Source of the DNA: Armatimonadota bacterium
GTDB taxonomy: Bacteria > Cloacimonadota > Cloacimonadia > Cloacimonadales > TCS61
Length of the DNA stretch: 51,571 bases
Reading direction: 5' to 3'
NCBI GenBank assembly: GCA_013203665.1
Contig: JABMPU010000136.1
Coordinates: forward strand, 1 to 51,571
Part shown: positions 8,951 through 18,891 of the stretch, one piece after another
How the letters are laid out: every line of letters begins with the position of its first letter
Position numbering within the stretch: position 1 is the stretch's first letter
Made by a program: the position numbers and the translations under genes
Notes under the pieces: model-generated
Seen by the model: the letters and a program-made list of their open reading frames with translations, nothing else
Databases searched by the model: none
What the model was told of the DNA's origin: nothing

Positions 8951-11900
8951 CTAATCCGAGATTCCAAGGTCTTCCAATCTCCTGGTTGCCTGTTGTCCCC
9001 AATTATTATCCTTCCCATATTTTGAAATGACTTTCCTGAAAAACTGGGCAGCCTTTTGATATTTTTTCTGCTTCACATAAGATTCCCCAACTTTGAGGTC
9101 TGCCAATGCAGTCCACTGAATATTATCCGGGAAATCGTAGGTAAGTTTCAAATATTCCGTAATGGCAAAATCATATTCATCCAAACCAAAATATGAGTTC
9201 CCTATCCAAAACTGAGCTTCTGCTTTTGTTTCATTATTTTCCAAAAGCGGTAAAGCCTGCCTGAACATATCAATTGCATTTTTATATTTCTTATCTCTAT
9301 AATGACAAAAAGCTATATCAAAAAGGGTTTGAGCTTCAAGAGCCTGACTTCCCCATTTTTCCAGAATAATTTCATAAGCAGAAACAGCTTTCTGCCATTC
9401 TTCGATGGTTTTGCAAACAAAAGCAAAATTCCTGGCTGCATCAAAGGCAAGCTTTCCGCTTTCATCATTTTGGATCACGTAAAAATAATTGTTCAGAGCT
9501 TCTTGGTAATTCTCTCCGGAGAAATTGATTGTTCCCAGTTTTAGATATGCCTGGTTTCTTAAACTTATGTTTTCAGTTTTCGTAACTTCATGAAAATCTA
9601 ACTTTGCTTGTTCAACTTCTTTTTGTTCCAGGTTCAAGATTCCACGCCAGAAATATGTTTGTCTTCTTGTGTTTTCATTCAATTCCTCTTTTTTGAGTAA
9701 CTTCCCAAAAATCTTATTTGCTTTTTTAGGATCAACATTACTATAATAAATTCCTTCACTCAATTTTATCTCATCCTTCGCTTGTTCATCCAGGATAGAT
9801 TTGAAATCTTTTGTTAATTTTTCTGCTTTGGGACGGTTCTCGATTCGATACAAAGAAATAATGTTCTCTTTGATAATGAGAGGGAAATTCTCAAAATCCT
9901 GATAATTGTCTGCAAGCGTACTCACGATCTTTTTATAATTAATTGCAGCTTCCAGGAAATCCTCTTGAATAAAGGCAATATGACCTAAAATATGATAATT
10001 TCTCAAATTGTCTTTATCAAGTTTTTTAAGCTCTCCAAAGGAATATTTTGCCATTTCCAGGTCTTCGGTTTCATATTGCAGATTTGCCAGTTTAGTTAAA
10101 ATTATCTCATCTTTATCCAGGATATACATCAAAGTTTCTTTGGCTTTTTCTTTATCTTCCAAGGCTAAATAATCTTCAGCTAAGAATTTATAGAAATCGT
10201 CATTTCTCTCGGAAATTGGAGTAAGAAGCCGGTATTTAATGGCATTTTGAAAATCTCCATTTTTTCTGAGGATGCCGGCAAAATATTTCAAAGCTGCATC
10301 ATAACCTGAAAAATTCTGAGCATTATTTATCAGGAAAGCAAGTTTTTCCAAAGCTTCTTCTTGAAAATCATTTTCATTGAGAACAACTGCGAAATGGAAA
10401 TACACTTCCGGTCTATCAACACTGATTTGAGGTTCTGCGAGTCTATAATTCTCCAAAGCCAGGTCATCTTCATCCTGCTGATAATAATACTCAGCGAGCC
10501 TGATCTTTGCCTTATTAAAATTCTCTATATCGATTGTTCCATCATTTTGTAATTGAGCGTAAAAATTATTTGCTTTTTCAAAATTTTTAAGTTCCAGGTA
10601 ATAATCTGCTATCTTTAAGATAATACTATTAGCAGCTTTTGAAAGCGGAAAATCCATCACAAAAGTCTCCAAGTCTCTTAATAGATTCGTCGTTAATAAA
10701 GGATTTATGAGCAGCCTTTTTTCCAGGTTCAGTTCGCAAATCCATTCTTCTTTTTCATAAATTGTCAGAATTATTATCAAATTTTCAACTTGATCAAAAT
10801 ATTCCCTGGCTTTTCGTTCGTTATCTTCTGCTAAATATTTTTCCACAATTTTCAGATAAATTTTTGCTTTTTTATACGCTAATTCGGGACTTTGATTTTC
10901 ATCTATTAATTCAGCACTTTGTTCAAATTCCTTCAAATCTTCGGTTAAGATGGTCACCAAATCCTGTTTTAAAGCAGTTTTATTATCATCTTCCAAATAT
11001 GTATAAAAAGAATTCATCAATTTTGTGAAGGCGGTTTCATAATTTTTGTATTTGAAATTCTTCAGATATTCTCTCTTTTCGATTATTTTTTCTTTTAGTT
11101 TTTTATCTTTGATATCATCTATAATTATCTGGTTCAGTTCAGTTAGAGCTTCGTTATATTTTTCGAGATATTCATAACAGAGAGCAATTTTATAAATTCC
11201 CTGATTACGATATTTGGGAGATGAATAGGTTAAAACCATTTGCTGATAATACTTTCTGGCAGCAATATAATTCTGGAAATCATCAAAATAAATGTTCCCG
11301 ATTTTCAAAAATAATTTTTCATTATCTGCTTGTTTTGTGTTAATCAAATCCTGAAAAGATGATATTGCTTCCTTTAATTTGCCAATATTTTCTAAGATAT
11401 TTGCCTGCAGGAATTTACTTTCAAAGATAATTTTATCATCATCAGAATAAGATAAAATATTGTTTATTGTATTTGATGAAATTTCATGATTTCGCAGATA
11501 ATAATTTGCTTTGGCAAAATAATACTCATATTCAGCTTTCAATGGGCTTTTAGTAAATGCCTTTTTAAAGGTTGGAAAATTATCAAGAATTTCCTGGAAA
11601 AAACCTAATTTGAGACTGGAAAAAGTATAAAGCGAAATGAGATAATCCAACTGATATGAATTGTTAAATTTCTCTATCATTTGCTCCAGTTCATAACGAG
11701 CAGAATAATGATTTTCCATATCAAGATAATATTTTGCGAGTTTAAGACGCAGGATTTCTTCGAATTGTCTGGGCAGATCATCCCGCAGTTTTTCTGCTAA
11801 TTGTTCAGCAGCAGCTTCAATTCCCTTTTCTTCTTCCAGCAGGTCAATCTCCACTTCCAAAGCTTTCCAGCGAGCATTAGAACTGGGATAATCAGCATTG

Positions 11901-12472
11901 ATTTTTTCTAAGGTTCTTCTGCCTTCTTCAGGAATATTAATTATAAAATACGCTTTTGCCATCAAAAGCATAATATCCGGAACATTAGGATTATGCTCAT
12001 AATCCTTGATGAGTTTCCTTCCTTTAATGATGACCTGGTTGTAATCTTCCAGTTCGAAATAACACTGAACCAATAAATCCAGAGATTGTTCTGAATAAGG
12101 AGAAAGCGGGAAATTTACAATCAGAAAACTTAGATTTTTTATTGTATCATCATACTTCTCCTGGTGGAATTGTGTTAAAGCTAATTGATAAAGAGTTTTA
12201 TCTTTTTCAGCATTTTGCGGATAACCGTTCCAAAGCCTTTTAAAAGCAATCTCAGCTTTATCGAACTGATCTTTTTTCAGATAACATTCTCCTATGAAAA
12301 AGAGCGATTTCTGAGCTTCGTCTGAAGTAGGATATTCTGAGATAACTTTTTCAAATTCAACAACAGCCTCCTCATATAATCCATCATTAAATAGATCCTT
12401 GCCAAATTGAAAATCTGCAAAAAGAATAAACGGCACTATCATTAAACATAATATCAAAATTTGATTTTTCAT
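8951..12472 (-). CDS. Giant secreted TPR-repeat protein
   Basis: About 1173 aa; signal peptide MKNQILILCLMIVPFILFADF; many TPR-like units such as 'LFNDGLYEEAVVEFEKVISEYPTSDEAQKSLFFIGECYLKKDQFDKAEIAFKRL'. ATG at 12472 follows GGGAGGTG; the ORF-track start at 12484 is too early. Confidence 0.85.
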   Translation of the reverse strand: MKNQILILCLMIVPFILFADFQFGKDLFNDGLYEEAVVEFEKVISEYPTSDEAQKSLFFIGECYLKKDQFDKAEIAFKRLWNGYPQNAEKDKTLYQLALTQFHQEKYDDTIKNLSFLIVNFPLSPYSEQSLDLLVQCYFELEDYNQVIIKGRKLIKDYEHNPNVPDIMLLMAKAYFIINIPEEGRRTLEKINADYPSSNARWKALEVEIDLLEEEKGIEAAAEQLAEKLRDDLPRQFEEILRLKLAKYYLDMENHYSARYELEQMIEKFNNSYQLDYLISLYTFSSLKLGFFQEILDNFPTFKKAFTKSPLKAEYEYYFAKANYYLRNHEISSNTINNILSYSDDDKIIFESKFLQANILENIGKLKEAISSFQDLINTKQADNEKLFLKIGNIYFDDFQNYIAARKYYQQMVLTYSSPKYRNQGIYKIALCYEYLEKYNEALTELNQIIIDDIKDKKLKEKIIEKREYLKNFKYKNYETAFTKLMNSFYTYLEDDNKTALKQDLVTILTEDLKEFEQSAELIDENQSPELAYKKAKIYLKIVEKYLAEDNERKAREYFDQVENLIIILTIYEKEEWICELNLEKRLLINPLLTTNLLRDLETFVMDFPLSKAANSIILKIADYYLELKNFEKANNFYAQLQNDGTIDIENFNKAKIRLAEYYYQQDEDDLALENYRLAEPQISVDRPEVYFHFAVVLNENDFQEEALEKLAFLINNAQNFSGYDAALKYFAGILRKNGDFQNAIKYRLLTPISERNDDFYKFLAEDYLALEDKEKAKETLMYILDKDEIILTKLANLQYETEDLEMAKYSFGELKKLDKDNLRNYHILGHIAFIQEDFLEAAINYKKIVSTLADNYQDFENFPLIIKENIISLYRIENRPKAEKLTKDFKSILDEQAKDEIKLSEGIYYSNVDPKKANKIFGKLLKKEELNENTRRQTYFWRGILNLEQKEVEQAKLDFHEVTKTENISLRNQAYLKLGTINFSGENYQEALNNYFYVIQNDESGKLAFDAARNFAFVCKTIEEWQKAVSAYEIILEKWGSQALEAQTLFDIAFCHYRDKKYKNAIDMFRQALPLLENNETKAEAQFWIGNSYFGLDEYDFAITEYLKLTYDFPDNIQWTALADLKVGESYVKQKKYQKAAQFFRKVISKYGKDNNWGQQATRRLEDLGISD

Positions 12473-12606
12473 AACACCTCCCAATAACGTTTCAATTGTT
12501 TTAATTCTTTTTTCTGTGTCAACTAAATGTGATATTTCGATTTATCATTTGACAGGCATAGAATACAATTTGCTTGTAGCTCTAAGAAAATGCTCAAGGA
12601 ATTGCG

Positions 12607-13356
12607 ATGCTATTTTTCATTCTTCTTTTTCTTATAGGAATTGTAGCCGGCTTTATCAATACTCTCGCTGGAGGTGGTTCAATACTGGTTTTGCCGGTTT
12701 TGATTTTAGCTGGCATTCCTTCAACAATTGCCAATGCAACCAACAGAGTTGCGATCCTTTTCCAGAATATAACCGGAACTTACAGGTTTCACAAACACAA
12801 CCAGTTAAAGATAAAGCCTGTTATACACATAACAATTTCTGCAATTATCGGTGCAATTATCGGTTCTTTCTTTGCAGTAAAAATCAGTTCATCTATGTTC
12901 GATAAAATTCTGGGAATAATCCTGATATTCCTTTTATTGCTTATGTTTCGTCCTCATAAAGAACGAAATAATTTCACAAGTATATTACCAAAATGGGCTG
13001 AATGTCTGGTATTTTTATTAGTTGGATTTTACGGTGGGTTTATTCAAGCCGGAGTAGGTTTCATTTTCTTAGCTTCCTTAAATCTTGTTGAAGAATTCAA
13101 TCTTATAAAGGCAAATGCAGTAAAAGTTTTCATCATTATGTCTTATACAATTTTTGCGGTTATTATTTTCACAATTTCCGGGAAAATCATCTGGAAGTAC
13201 GGATTAATTCTATCTTTAGGAAATATTCTTGGTGCTTATCTGGGAGTGAAAGCAGCCATTAAAAAAGGTGAACGCTTCGTTCGATTCATCCTTGCTTTTG
13301 CTATCGCAATTGCTTGTCTGAAATTATTTGGAATCCTGAAATTGTTAGGATTGTAG
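12607..13356 (+). CDS. TSUP family (TauE/SafE) sulfite/organic anion permease
   Basis: 249 aa; 'GIVAGFINTLAGGGSILVLPVLILAGIPSTIANATNRVAILFQNITGTYRF', 'VGFYGGFIQAGVGFIFLASL'. Confidence 0.88.
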   Translation: MLFFILLFLIGIVAGFINTLAGGGSILVLPVLILAGIPSTIANATNRVAILFQNITGTYRFHKHNQLKIKPVIHITISAIIGAIIGSFFAVKISSSMFDKILGIILIFLLLLMFRPHKERNNFTSILPKWAECLVFLLVGFYGGFIQAGVGFIFLASLNLVEEFNLIKANAVKVFIIMSYTIFAVIIFTISGKIIWKYGLILSLGNILGAYLGVKAAIKKGERFVRFILAFAIAIACLKLFGILKLLGL

Positions 13357-13463
13357 ATTTGAGTCCACTCAAATAAATCTTTCGCCACGAATTAACACGA
13401 ACGGGCACGGATTTTATATCTAAATTTAGTCTGTCTGGTAACATAGATTTATTATGAACTGTC

Positions 13464-13483
13464 ATTCCCACGAAAGTGGGAAT
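13464..13483. repeat. Palindromic dispersed repeat ATTCCCACGAAAGTGGGAAT
   Basis: Inverted repeat of form ATTCCC-N8-GGGAAT; a near copy in the other orientation is at 8885-8904. Confidence 0.7.
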
Positions 13484-13542
13484 CTGAAAGAAAGGTATCT
13501 ATTATTTCTCTTGCTATTTCTTTCTAAAGCAAGATTAATCTT

Positions 13543-13797
13543 TCAGTTTGCTGATATAGGGGAGTATAAATCATGACTTTCTAAAAAAATGAATAACTTA
13601 GAGAAATCCTTCACAAAATCCGATGAAACATCGATTTGAAGGAGATTATTTTTATCTTTGATGGTGGTGTAATTGCACCAGCCTTCAAATGATTCTAAGA
13701 AATAACCAAGATAAAGTAATTCCTCAGAAATGATGCGAACCATAATTCTTTTTGTTCCATCTTCTAAGAAATATTCTTTTTTTATCTTGAAGTTCAT
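13543..13797 (-). CDS. Small DUF4911-like protein
   Basis: 84 aa ORF; 'RIISEELLYLGYFLESFEGWCNYTTIKDKNNLLQIDVSSDFVKDFSKLFIFLES'. Family by resemblance only. Confidence 0.5.
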   Translation of the reverse strand: MNFKIKKEYFLEDGTKRIMVRIISEELLYLGYFLESFEGWCNYTTIKDKNNLLQIDVSSDFVKDFSKLFIFLESHDLYSPISAN

Positions 13798-13954
13798 TCA
13801 CTTTTTCCTATGATTTATCAAACCTTGCGAACGGTTACATTCAGAGGAATTCATCTCGTTAAACCTTCGCAACGGTTGATTCTAATTTCCCGACCGTTCC
13901 GAAGATTTCGCAGACTCAGACGTTCGGAAGGTCTTGTTTTCAGGATTGATTGTG

Positions 13955-16291
13955 TTACTTAATCAAAGCAAAATCCAGGACTTCATCTACTTTATCTACC
14001 AATATGATGTTCAATCCTTTTGTGATTTCCTTCTGAATTTCAGATAGATTAGGTTCGTTTTTTTTTGGAATTATCACATTGGTAATTTTTGCTCTTTTCA
14101 CGGCAATCAGCTTTTCCGCAAGACCTCCGATTGGCAACACATTACCGGTCAAAGTAATTTCTCCGGTCATTGCTAAATTGTGTTTAACTTTTTTCCCGGA
14201 TAAGACAGATAAAATGGCTGTAACAATGGTTATTCCTGCAGAGGGTCCGTCTTTCTGAATTGCACCTTCGGGAATGTGCAAATGTAAATCAATTTTTTTA
14301 TAGAAGTCATCATTAATCCCAAATTTTTTAGCATGAAGCCGAGCATAACTATATGCAGCTTGTGCAGATTCCTGCATCACATCACCTAATTGACCTGTAC
14401 GTTTGAGCTTTCCTTCACCTTTAAATTTAACAACTTCAATTTGCAGAGTTTCCCCGCCAAAAGCAGTCCAAGCCAATCCTGTTACAACTCCCACAGCGTT
14501 TTTTCTGTTGACTTCTGAGTAAAGATGTTTTGGAATTCCCAGATATTCTTCCAGGTCTGAACTTTTGATTAAGACTTTATTCTTTGCTTTTCCTTCCACA
14601 AATTTCTTCACTACTTTCCTGAGGATTTTGGCAATTTGACGTTCCAAACTCCGAACACCAGCTTCCCTTGTGTAAAGTTTAATGATCTTTTCAATAGAAG
14701 ATTTTTCGTATTTCAAACTAATTTTATCATTCACATCATGTTCGGTTAGTACTTTTGGGATTAGATGTTTCCAGGCAATTTCAATTTTTTCAAAAGCAGT
14801 GTACCCAGGAAGTTCAATAACTTCCATTCTATCGAGAAGTGGTTGGGGAATGGATGATAATGTGTTTGCAGTGGTAATAAAAATTACTTGAGATAGATCA
14901 TACGAAAAATCGAGATAATGGTCACGGAAACTGTTATTTTGTTCCGGGTCTAAAACTTCCAGCAAAGCAGAAGCAGGGTCACCGCGAAAATCCATGCTCA
15001 TTTTATCGATTTCATCCATCATAATAAGCGGATTTCTGGTTCCGGCTTTTTTCATACTTTGAATGATAACGCCGGGCAGAGCACCAATATAAGTGCGTCT
15101 ATGCCCTCGAATTTCTGCCTCGTCGCGAACACCGCCCAGCGATAATCGCACGAATTTTCTATCCATTGCTCGAGCAATAGATTTTCCTAACGAAGTTTTG
15201 CCTACTCCGGGAGGTCCTACAAAACAAAGAATCTGACCTTTAACTTTGTTTGCCAGTTTCACAATTGCCAAATATTCCAGGATGCGTTCTTTCACTTTAA
15301 CCAAACCATAGTGGTCATCATCGAGGATTTGTTGAGCTTTTTTCAGATCAAAACTTTTTGCTATCGGTTCTTGCCAGGGCAAATCTAAAATCCAACTCAG
15401 GTAAGTATGAACCACTGAATATTCAGGAGAAAAACTATTCAGCCTGGCAAACTTTACCAGTTCTTCCTCTGCTTTCTTCTTGGCTTCTTCACTCAGGTTC
15501 GTTTCTTTTATTTTTTTCTTAAAATCGATTAAATCAGCTTTATCTTCTTTGGTTATGCCAAGCTCTTTATGAATTGCTTTTAATTGTTCCGTGAGATAGT
15601 ATTCTTTCTGAAGTTTGTTTAACCTGCTTTTTACGCTACCATCGATCTTCTTCTCCAGTTTTAAGATTTGGATTTCTTCATTTACAATACGATAAAGTTC
15701 TTTTAGAGATTCATAAAGATCGTTGGTTTCAAACAGTATTTGTTTCTTCTTAATATCGAATTGAATATTTGCTAAAGCAAAGTAGAAAAAATCTGCGGGT
15801 TTAACAGTTTCGCTCAAAGGCATTAACGCTTCTTCCGGAATGGCTTTATTCAAATTTATGTATTGCATGAAAGCTTTTTTAAAAGAGCGGACTAAAGCTT
15901 CGATTTCTAATTTGGTTTTTTCTGTTGTTATGCTTGAAATCCCAAAATAAGCGTATAAATAATCCTTGTTTCTATAATATCTGTTTATACTAACACGATG
16001 ATTCCCTTCCACTAATAATCTCATATTTCCATCAGGAAGCCGAAGAACCTGTATTATTGTGCATAATGTTCCCATTCTGTATAAATCTTTTGCTTTGGGA
16101 TCTTTATCAAGATCAACATTTGATTTTTGTGTTACGCAAAGTACTTTGTTGTTGCCGGTCAATGCACTTTCAGCAGCTCTGATAGATGCTTTCCTTCCAA
16201 CAAGAAGCGGTGTAATTGTGTTTGGTACAACTATCGTATTTCTTATTGGAACAACCGGATACATTCCATAGTTAGATTCAGTATTAGCCAT
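13955..16291 (-). CDS. lon: ATP-dependent protease Lon (LonA)
   Basis: 778 aa; LON N-domain 'MYPVVPIRNTIVVPNTITPLLVGR', Walker A 'GPPGVGKTSLGKSIA', catalytic 'IQKDGPSAGITI' and C-terminal Lys region. Confidence 0.97.
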   Translation of the reverse strand: MANTESNYGMYPVVPIRNTIVVPNTITPLLVGRKASIRAAESALTGNNKVLCVTQKSNVDLDKDPKAKDLYRMGTLCTIIQVLRLPDGNMRLLVEGNHRVSINRYYRNKDYLYAYFGISSITTEKTKLEIEALVRSFKKAFMQYINLNKAIPEEALMPLSETVKPADFFYFALANIQFDIKKKQILFETNDLYESLKELYRIVNEEIQILKLEKKIDGSVKSRLNKLQKEYYLTEQLKAIHKELGITKEDKADLIDFKKKIKETNLSEEAKKKAEEELVKFARLNSFSPEYSVVHTYLSWILDLPWQEPIAKSFDLKKAQQILDDDHYGLVKVKERILEYLAIVKLANKVKGQILCFVGPPGVGKTSLGKSIARAMDRKFVRLSLGGVRDEAEIRGHRRTYIGALPGVIIQSMKKAGTRNPLIMMDEIDKMSMDFRGDPASALLEVLDPEQNNSFRDHYLDFSYDLSQVIFITTANTLSSIPQPLLDRMEVIELPGYTAFEKIEIAWKHLIPKVLTEHDVNDKISLKYEKSSIEKIIKLYTREAGVRSLERQIAKILRKVVKKFVEGKAKNKVLIKSSDLEEYLGIPKHLYSEVNRKNAVGVVTGLAWTAFGGETLQIEVVKFKGEGKLKRTGQLGDVMQESAQAAYSYARLHAKKFGINDDFYKKIDLHLHIPEGAIQKDGPSAGITIVTAILSVLSGKKVKHNLAMTGEITLTGNVLPIGGLAEKLIAVKRAKITNVIIPKKNEPNLSEIQKEITKGLNIILVDKVDEVLDFALIK

Positions 16292-16501
16292 CTAACCTCC
16301 ATTTTATTTCGATGCTTTTGATAAGGGATTTTAAAAAAAAAATCGGCTTTTTAAGTCAATAACAATTTAGGACGAAATATGAAAAAGATTGAAGAAGCTA
16401 TTCATCCACGAATTAACACGAAGAAAAAAATATCAAATCACATAAATAATATATTTTTGAATGTCACTGAGCTGAACTTCACAAAAAATCGCTAATCATT
16501 A

Positions 16502-17587
16502 TTAATAGCTTTTAAACAGTTTTCCCCATTGATTTTCTTTTATCCATTTATTCACAACTCTTTTCCCTTTAATGGGATACCAGAGCCAATCGTGATAGGC
16601 AGCAGAGGCAAAAACAAACAAATAAACCAAAGGAGTGTGAAACAGCATCTTTTGTAAAATCTTTAATGGTGAATTCCACAATAAGCGACCAGCACCGGTT
16701 GCAAAATTTACTCCAACTTCAAAATGCCAGTTTTCATTGGCAATATCTTCATCACCGACAATTTCAATTTGACTAGTATCGGCAGTTCCCAAACCCAGTT
16801 CGTGTGCTTTGGCAGTACAGCGAATTTTCATAGGATCAAATCCCATAATTTTGGCAGCAACAGCATCTATAGCTACCATATCTGAGGAGGCTAAAATAAT
16901 ATTTTTCTCATGCGGAATAACAGTTCGCGGTCCAGGACCTGAACCTGCAGTTGTTCCATCCATTATGGCAAAAAGTCCGGAATGAATCTCTTTCTGAATA
17001 GCCAGAAGATCAATTAGAGTATCATGAATCCAGGTATGAGAATAATGCCGCTTTGTATTTAATAGACCGCCAAAAGCATTTTTCAGAGCACCGGTAAAAG
17101 TTGTGTACGAATGTGTCTTCACAGTGGGAAGATGTATGATATTCTTATCGATGAAATATTCTGGGATTTTTATTCCTTCGGGAAAGATTTTATGAAGAGC
17201 AAGCAGCTTATGTTTTGGTTTGTAATCTATCCATTCTATCTCATCTTTTCTGAAATTGTATAATGTTGGAATGTTATATTTTTCATAAACCTGGATATAT
17301 TTATTGAGTTTTTCTCCTTTAAAAGGATTAGTAACAACCGTATTATTATGAACATCAACGATGTCTGAAAATCCGTTTTTTTGGAGAGCTTGAATAGTTC
17401 CTTCTAATTGCCAGGGAGTAGTATTTACACCGGGATAAAGATAATGCCAGGTGATATTATCTTTCAAAATTGTTTTTTTAGATGGATCTAATGCTTTTTT
17501 TATACCTGCCAATTTGCACAACTTAACATAATCATCAATCACTGTTTTTGGTGTTGTCCGCAGGATAGCAACTTTTGCTTTTTTCAT
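16502..17587 (-). CDS. DUF362 domain-containing protein
   Basis: 361 aa; 'VAILRTTPKTVIDDYVKLC', 'IIHLPTVKTHSYTTFTGALKNAFGGL', 'VAIDAVAAKIMGFDP' are typical of DUF362. Confidence 0.8.
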   Translation of the reverse strand: MKKAKVAILRTTPKTVIDDYVKLCKLAGIKKALDPSKKTILKDNITWHYLYPGVNTTPWQLEGTIQALQKNGFSDIVDVHNNTVVTNPFKGEKLNKYIQVYEKYNIPTLYNFRKDEIEWIDYKPKHKLLALHKIFPEGIKIPEYFIDKNIIHLPTVKTHSYTTFTGALKNAFGGLLNTKRHYSHTWIHDTLIDLLAIQKEIHSGLFAIMDGTTAGSGPGPRTVIPHEKNIILASSDMVAIDAVAAKIMGFDPMKIRCTAKAHELGLGTADTSQIEIVGDEDIANENWHFEVGVNFATGAGRLLWNSPLKILQKMLFHTPLVYLFVFASAAYHDWLWYPIKGKRVVNKWIKENQWGKLFKSY

Positions 17588-17617
17588 TATTTTTCTCCCA
17601 TATTCATAAAGATAAAA

Positions 17618-17980
17618 TCACCTAAAACTGGCTACTAACCAGACTCCGGTAAGAATCAAAAAAAGACCTAAAATCTGTAAAGGAACTAATTTCTCACTTA
17701 AGAAAAAAATAGAAAAAGAAACTACTATTATAAAACCGATGCTTGTCATAAGCGGATAAGCAATACTGAGATTTATTTTGTTTAAAACATAACTATAAGA
17801 AATCAAAGCAAATGCAAACGATAGAATTCCAATTAGGACGTGCACACTTTTGAACATTGCCAATATCAAATGAAAAGCATTAAATGATTCAAACACTCCA
17901 ATTCTGTTCATCCCGATCTTTATCAAAATATTTGCACACGCATTGAGTATAATTGCGATTGCTAAAATTAGATATACCAT
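17618..17980 (-). CDS. SMR/EmrE-like four-TM transporter, ArnE-type flippase candidate
   Basis: 120 aa, four hydrophobic helices; 'ILNACANILIKIGMNRIG', 'SIAYPLMTSIGFIIVVSFSIFFLSEKLVPLQILGLFLILTGVWLV'. Confidence 0.75.
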   Translation of the reverse strand: MVYLILAIAIILNACANILIKIGMNRIGVFESFNAFHLILAMFKSVHVLIGILSFAFALISYSYVLNKINLSIAYPLMTSIGFIIVVSFSIFFLSEKLVPLQILGLFLILTGVWLVASFR

Positions 17981-18024
17981 ATCTATCTCCGATTATATTT
18001 GAATTTAATCTGTAATGAAAAAAG

Positions 18025-18891
18025 TTACTGGAAAAATGCGATTATCACAATTACAGCAACGAACCATAATATTGAAGTAAATAAAATATGTTTATCTCGT
18101 AGCATTTCCTTCTCTGGTTTTGCTCCACCTTTTTCCTTGAAAATAATGTATAAATATCTAAAAATTCCATACAAAACAAATGGAACAGTAAAAATTAAAT
18201 GATTAAAATTCTCATTTAAGATTGTGTAAAGCGAATAGGATATTATTGTTAGAGAAGCAACAATTCCGATCATCTGATTCAATAATGTTTCATTATAATT
18301 AGTAATTACTTTTCTAGTTAAATTGTTTTTATCCATTTCATAAGCCATATACTCTTCCCGCCTTTTGGCAATAGCTAAAAACAAAGCTAACAAGATTGCA
18401 CAGATCAACAGCCATTCTGATATATTAACTCCAATCGCCAAACCTCCTGATAAAACTCTTAAAACAAAACCTATTGAAACTATAAAAATATCAATTAGCA
18501 CAACATGCTTCAATTTCCACGAATAAAATATATTCAAAACCAGGTAAACTAAAATTATGATAAAAACATATTTATTTACTAAAATCAGAGATACCAAGCA
18601 GGATGCAATTATTAGAAATAGATAGGCAATTATGGCTTGATTTCCAGTTATTCTGCCAGCAGCAATCGGGCGATGTTTCTTCGATAAATGCAGAGAATCC
18701 TCTTTTTTATCAAAAATATCATTTAAAAAATAAACTGCACTAGCTGCCAGGCAGAAAGAAAAAAAAACCCAAAAAGTAAGAATTACATTCTCAAATTTCA
18801 GAAACTTTTGAGCAAATATTAATGCTGAAAAAACAAATATATTTTTGGAATAATGCGAAGGACGAGCGGTTTTTATAAAATCTTTAATCAT
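18025..18891 (-). CDS. UbiA family prenyltransferase, decaprenyl-phosphate phosphoribosyltransferase (DPPR synthase)-like
   Basis: 288 aa; 'FIKTARPSHYSKNIFVFSALIFAQKF', 'VYFLNDIFDKKEDSLHLSKKHRPIAAGRI' (NDxxDxxxD plus KKxRPIAAG). Confidence 0.85.
   Translation of the reverse strand: MIKDFIKTARPSHYSKNIFVFSALIFAQKFLKFENVILTFWVFFSFCLAASAVYFLNDIFDKKEDSLHLSKKHRPIAAGRITGNQAIIAYLFLIIASCLVSLILVNKYVFIIILVYLVLNIFYSWKLKHVVLIDIFIVSIGFVLRVLSGGLAIGVNISEWLLICAILLALFLAIAKRREEYMAYEMDKNNLTRKVITNYNETLLNQMIGIVASLTIISYSLYTILNENFNHLIFTVPFVLYGIFRYLYIIFKEKGGAKPEKEMLRDKHILFTSILWFVAVIVIIAFFQ

Noticed and set aside
12516-12905. 129-aa plus ORF overlapping the TSUP gene
   Set aside because: Out of frame with the well-supported TSUP CDS; Cys/Asn/Ser-rich low-plausibility composition.
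13357-13374. ATTTGAGT-CC-ACTCAAAT palindrome after the TSUP gene as a terminator
   Set aside because: AT-rich 8-bp arms with a 2-nt loop and no convincing U-tract; too weak to call.
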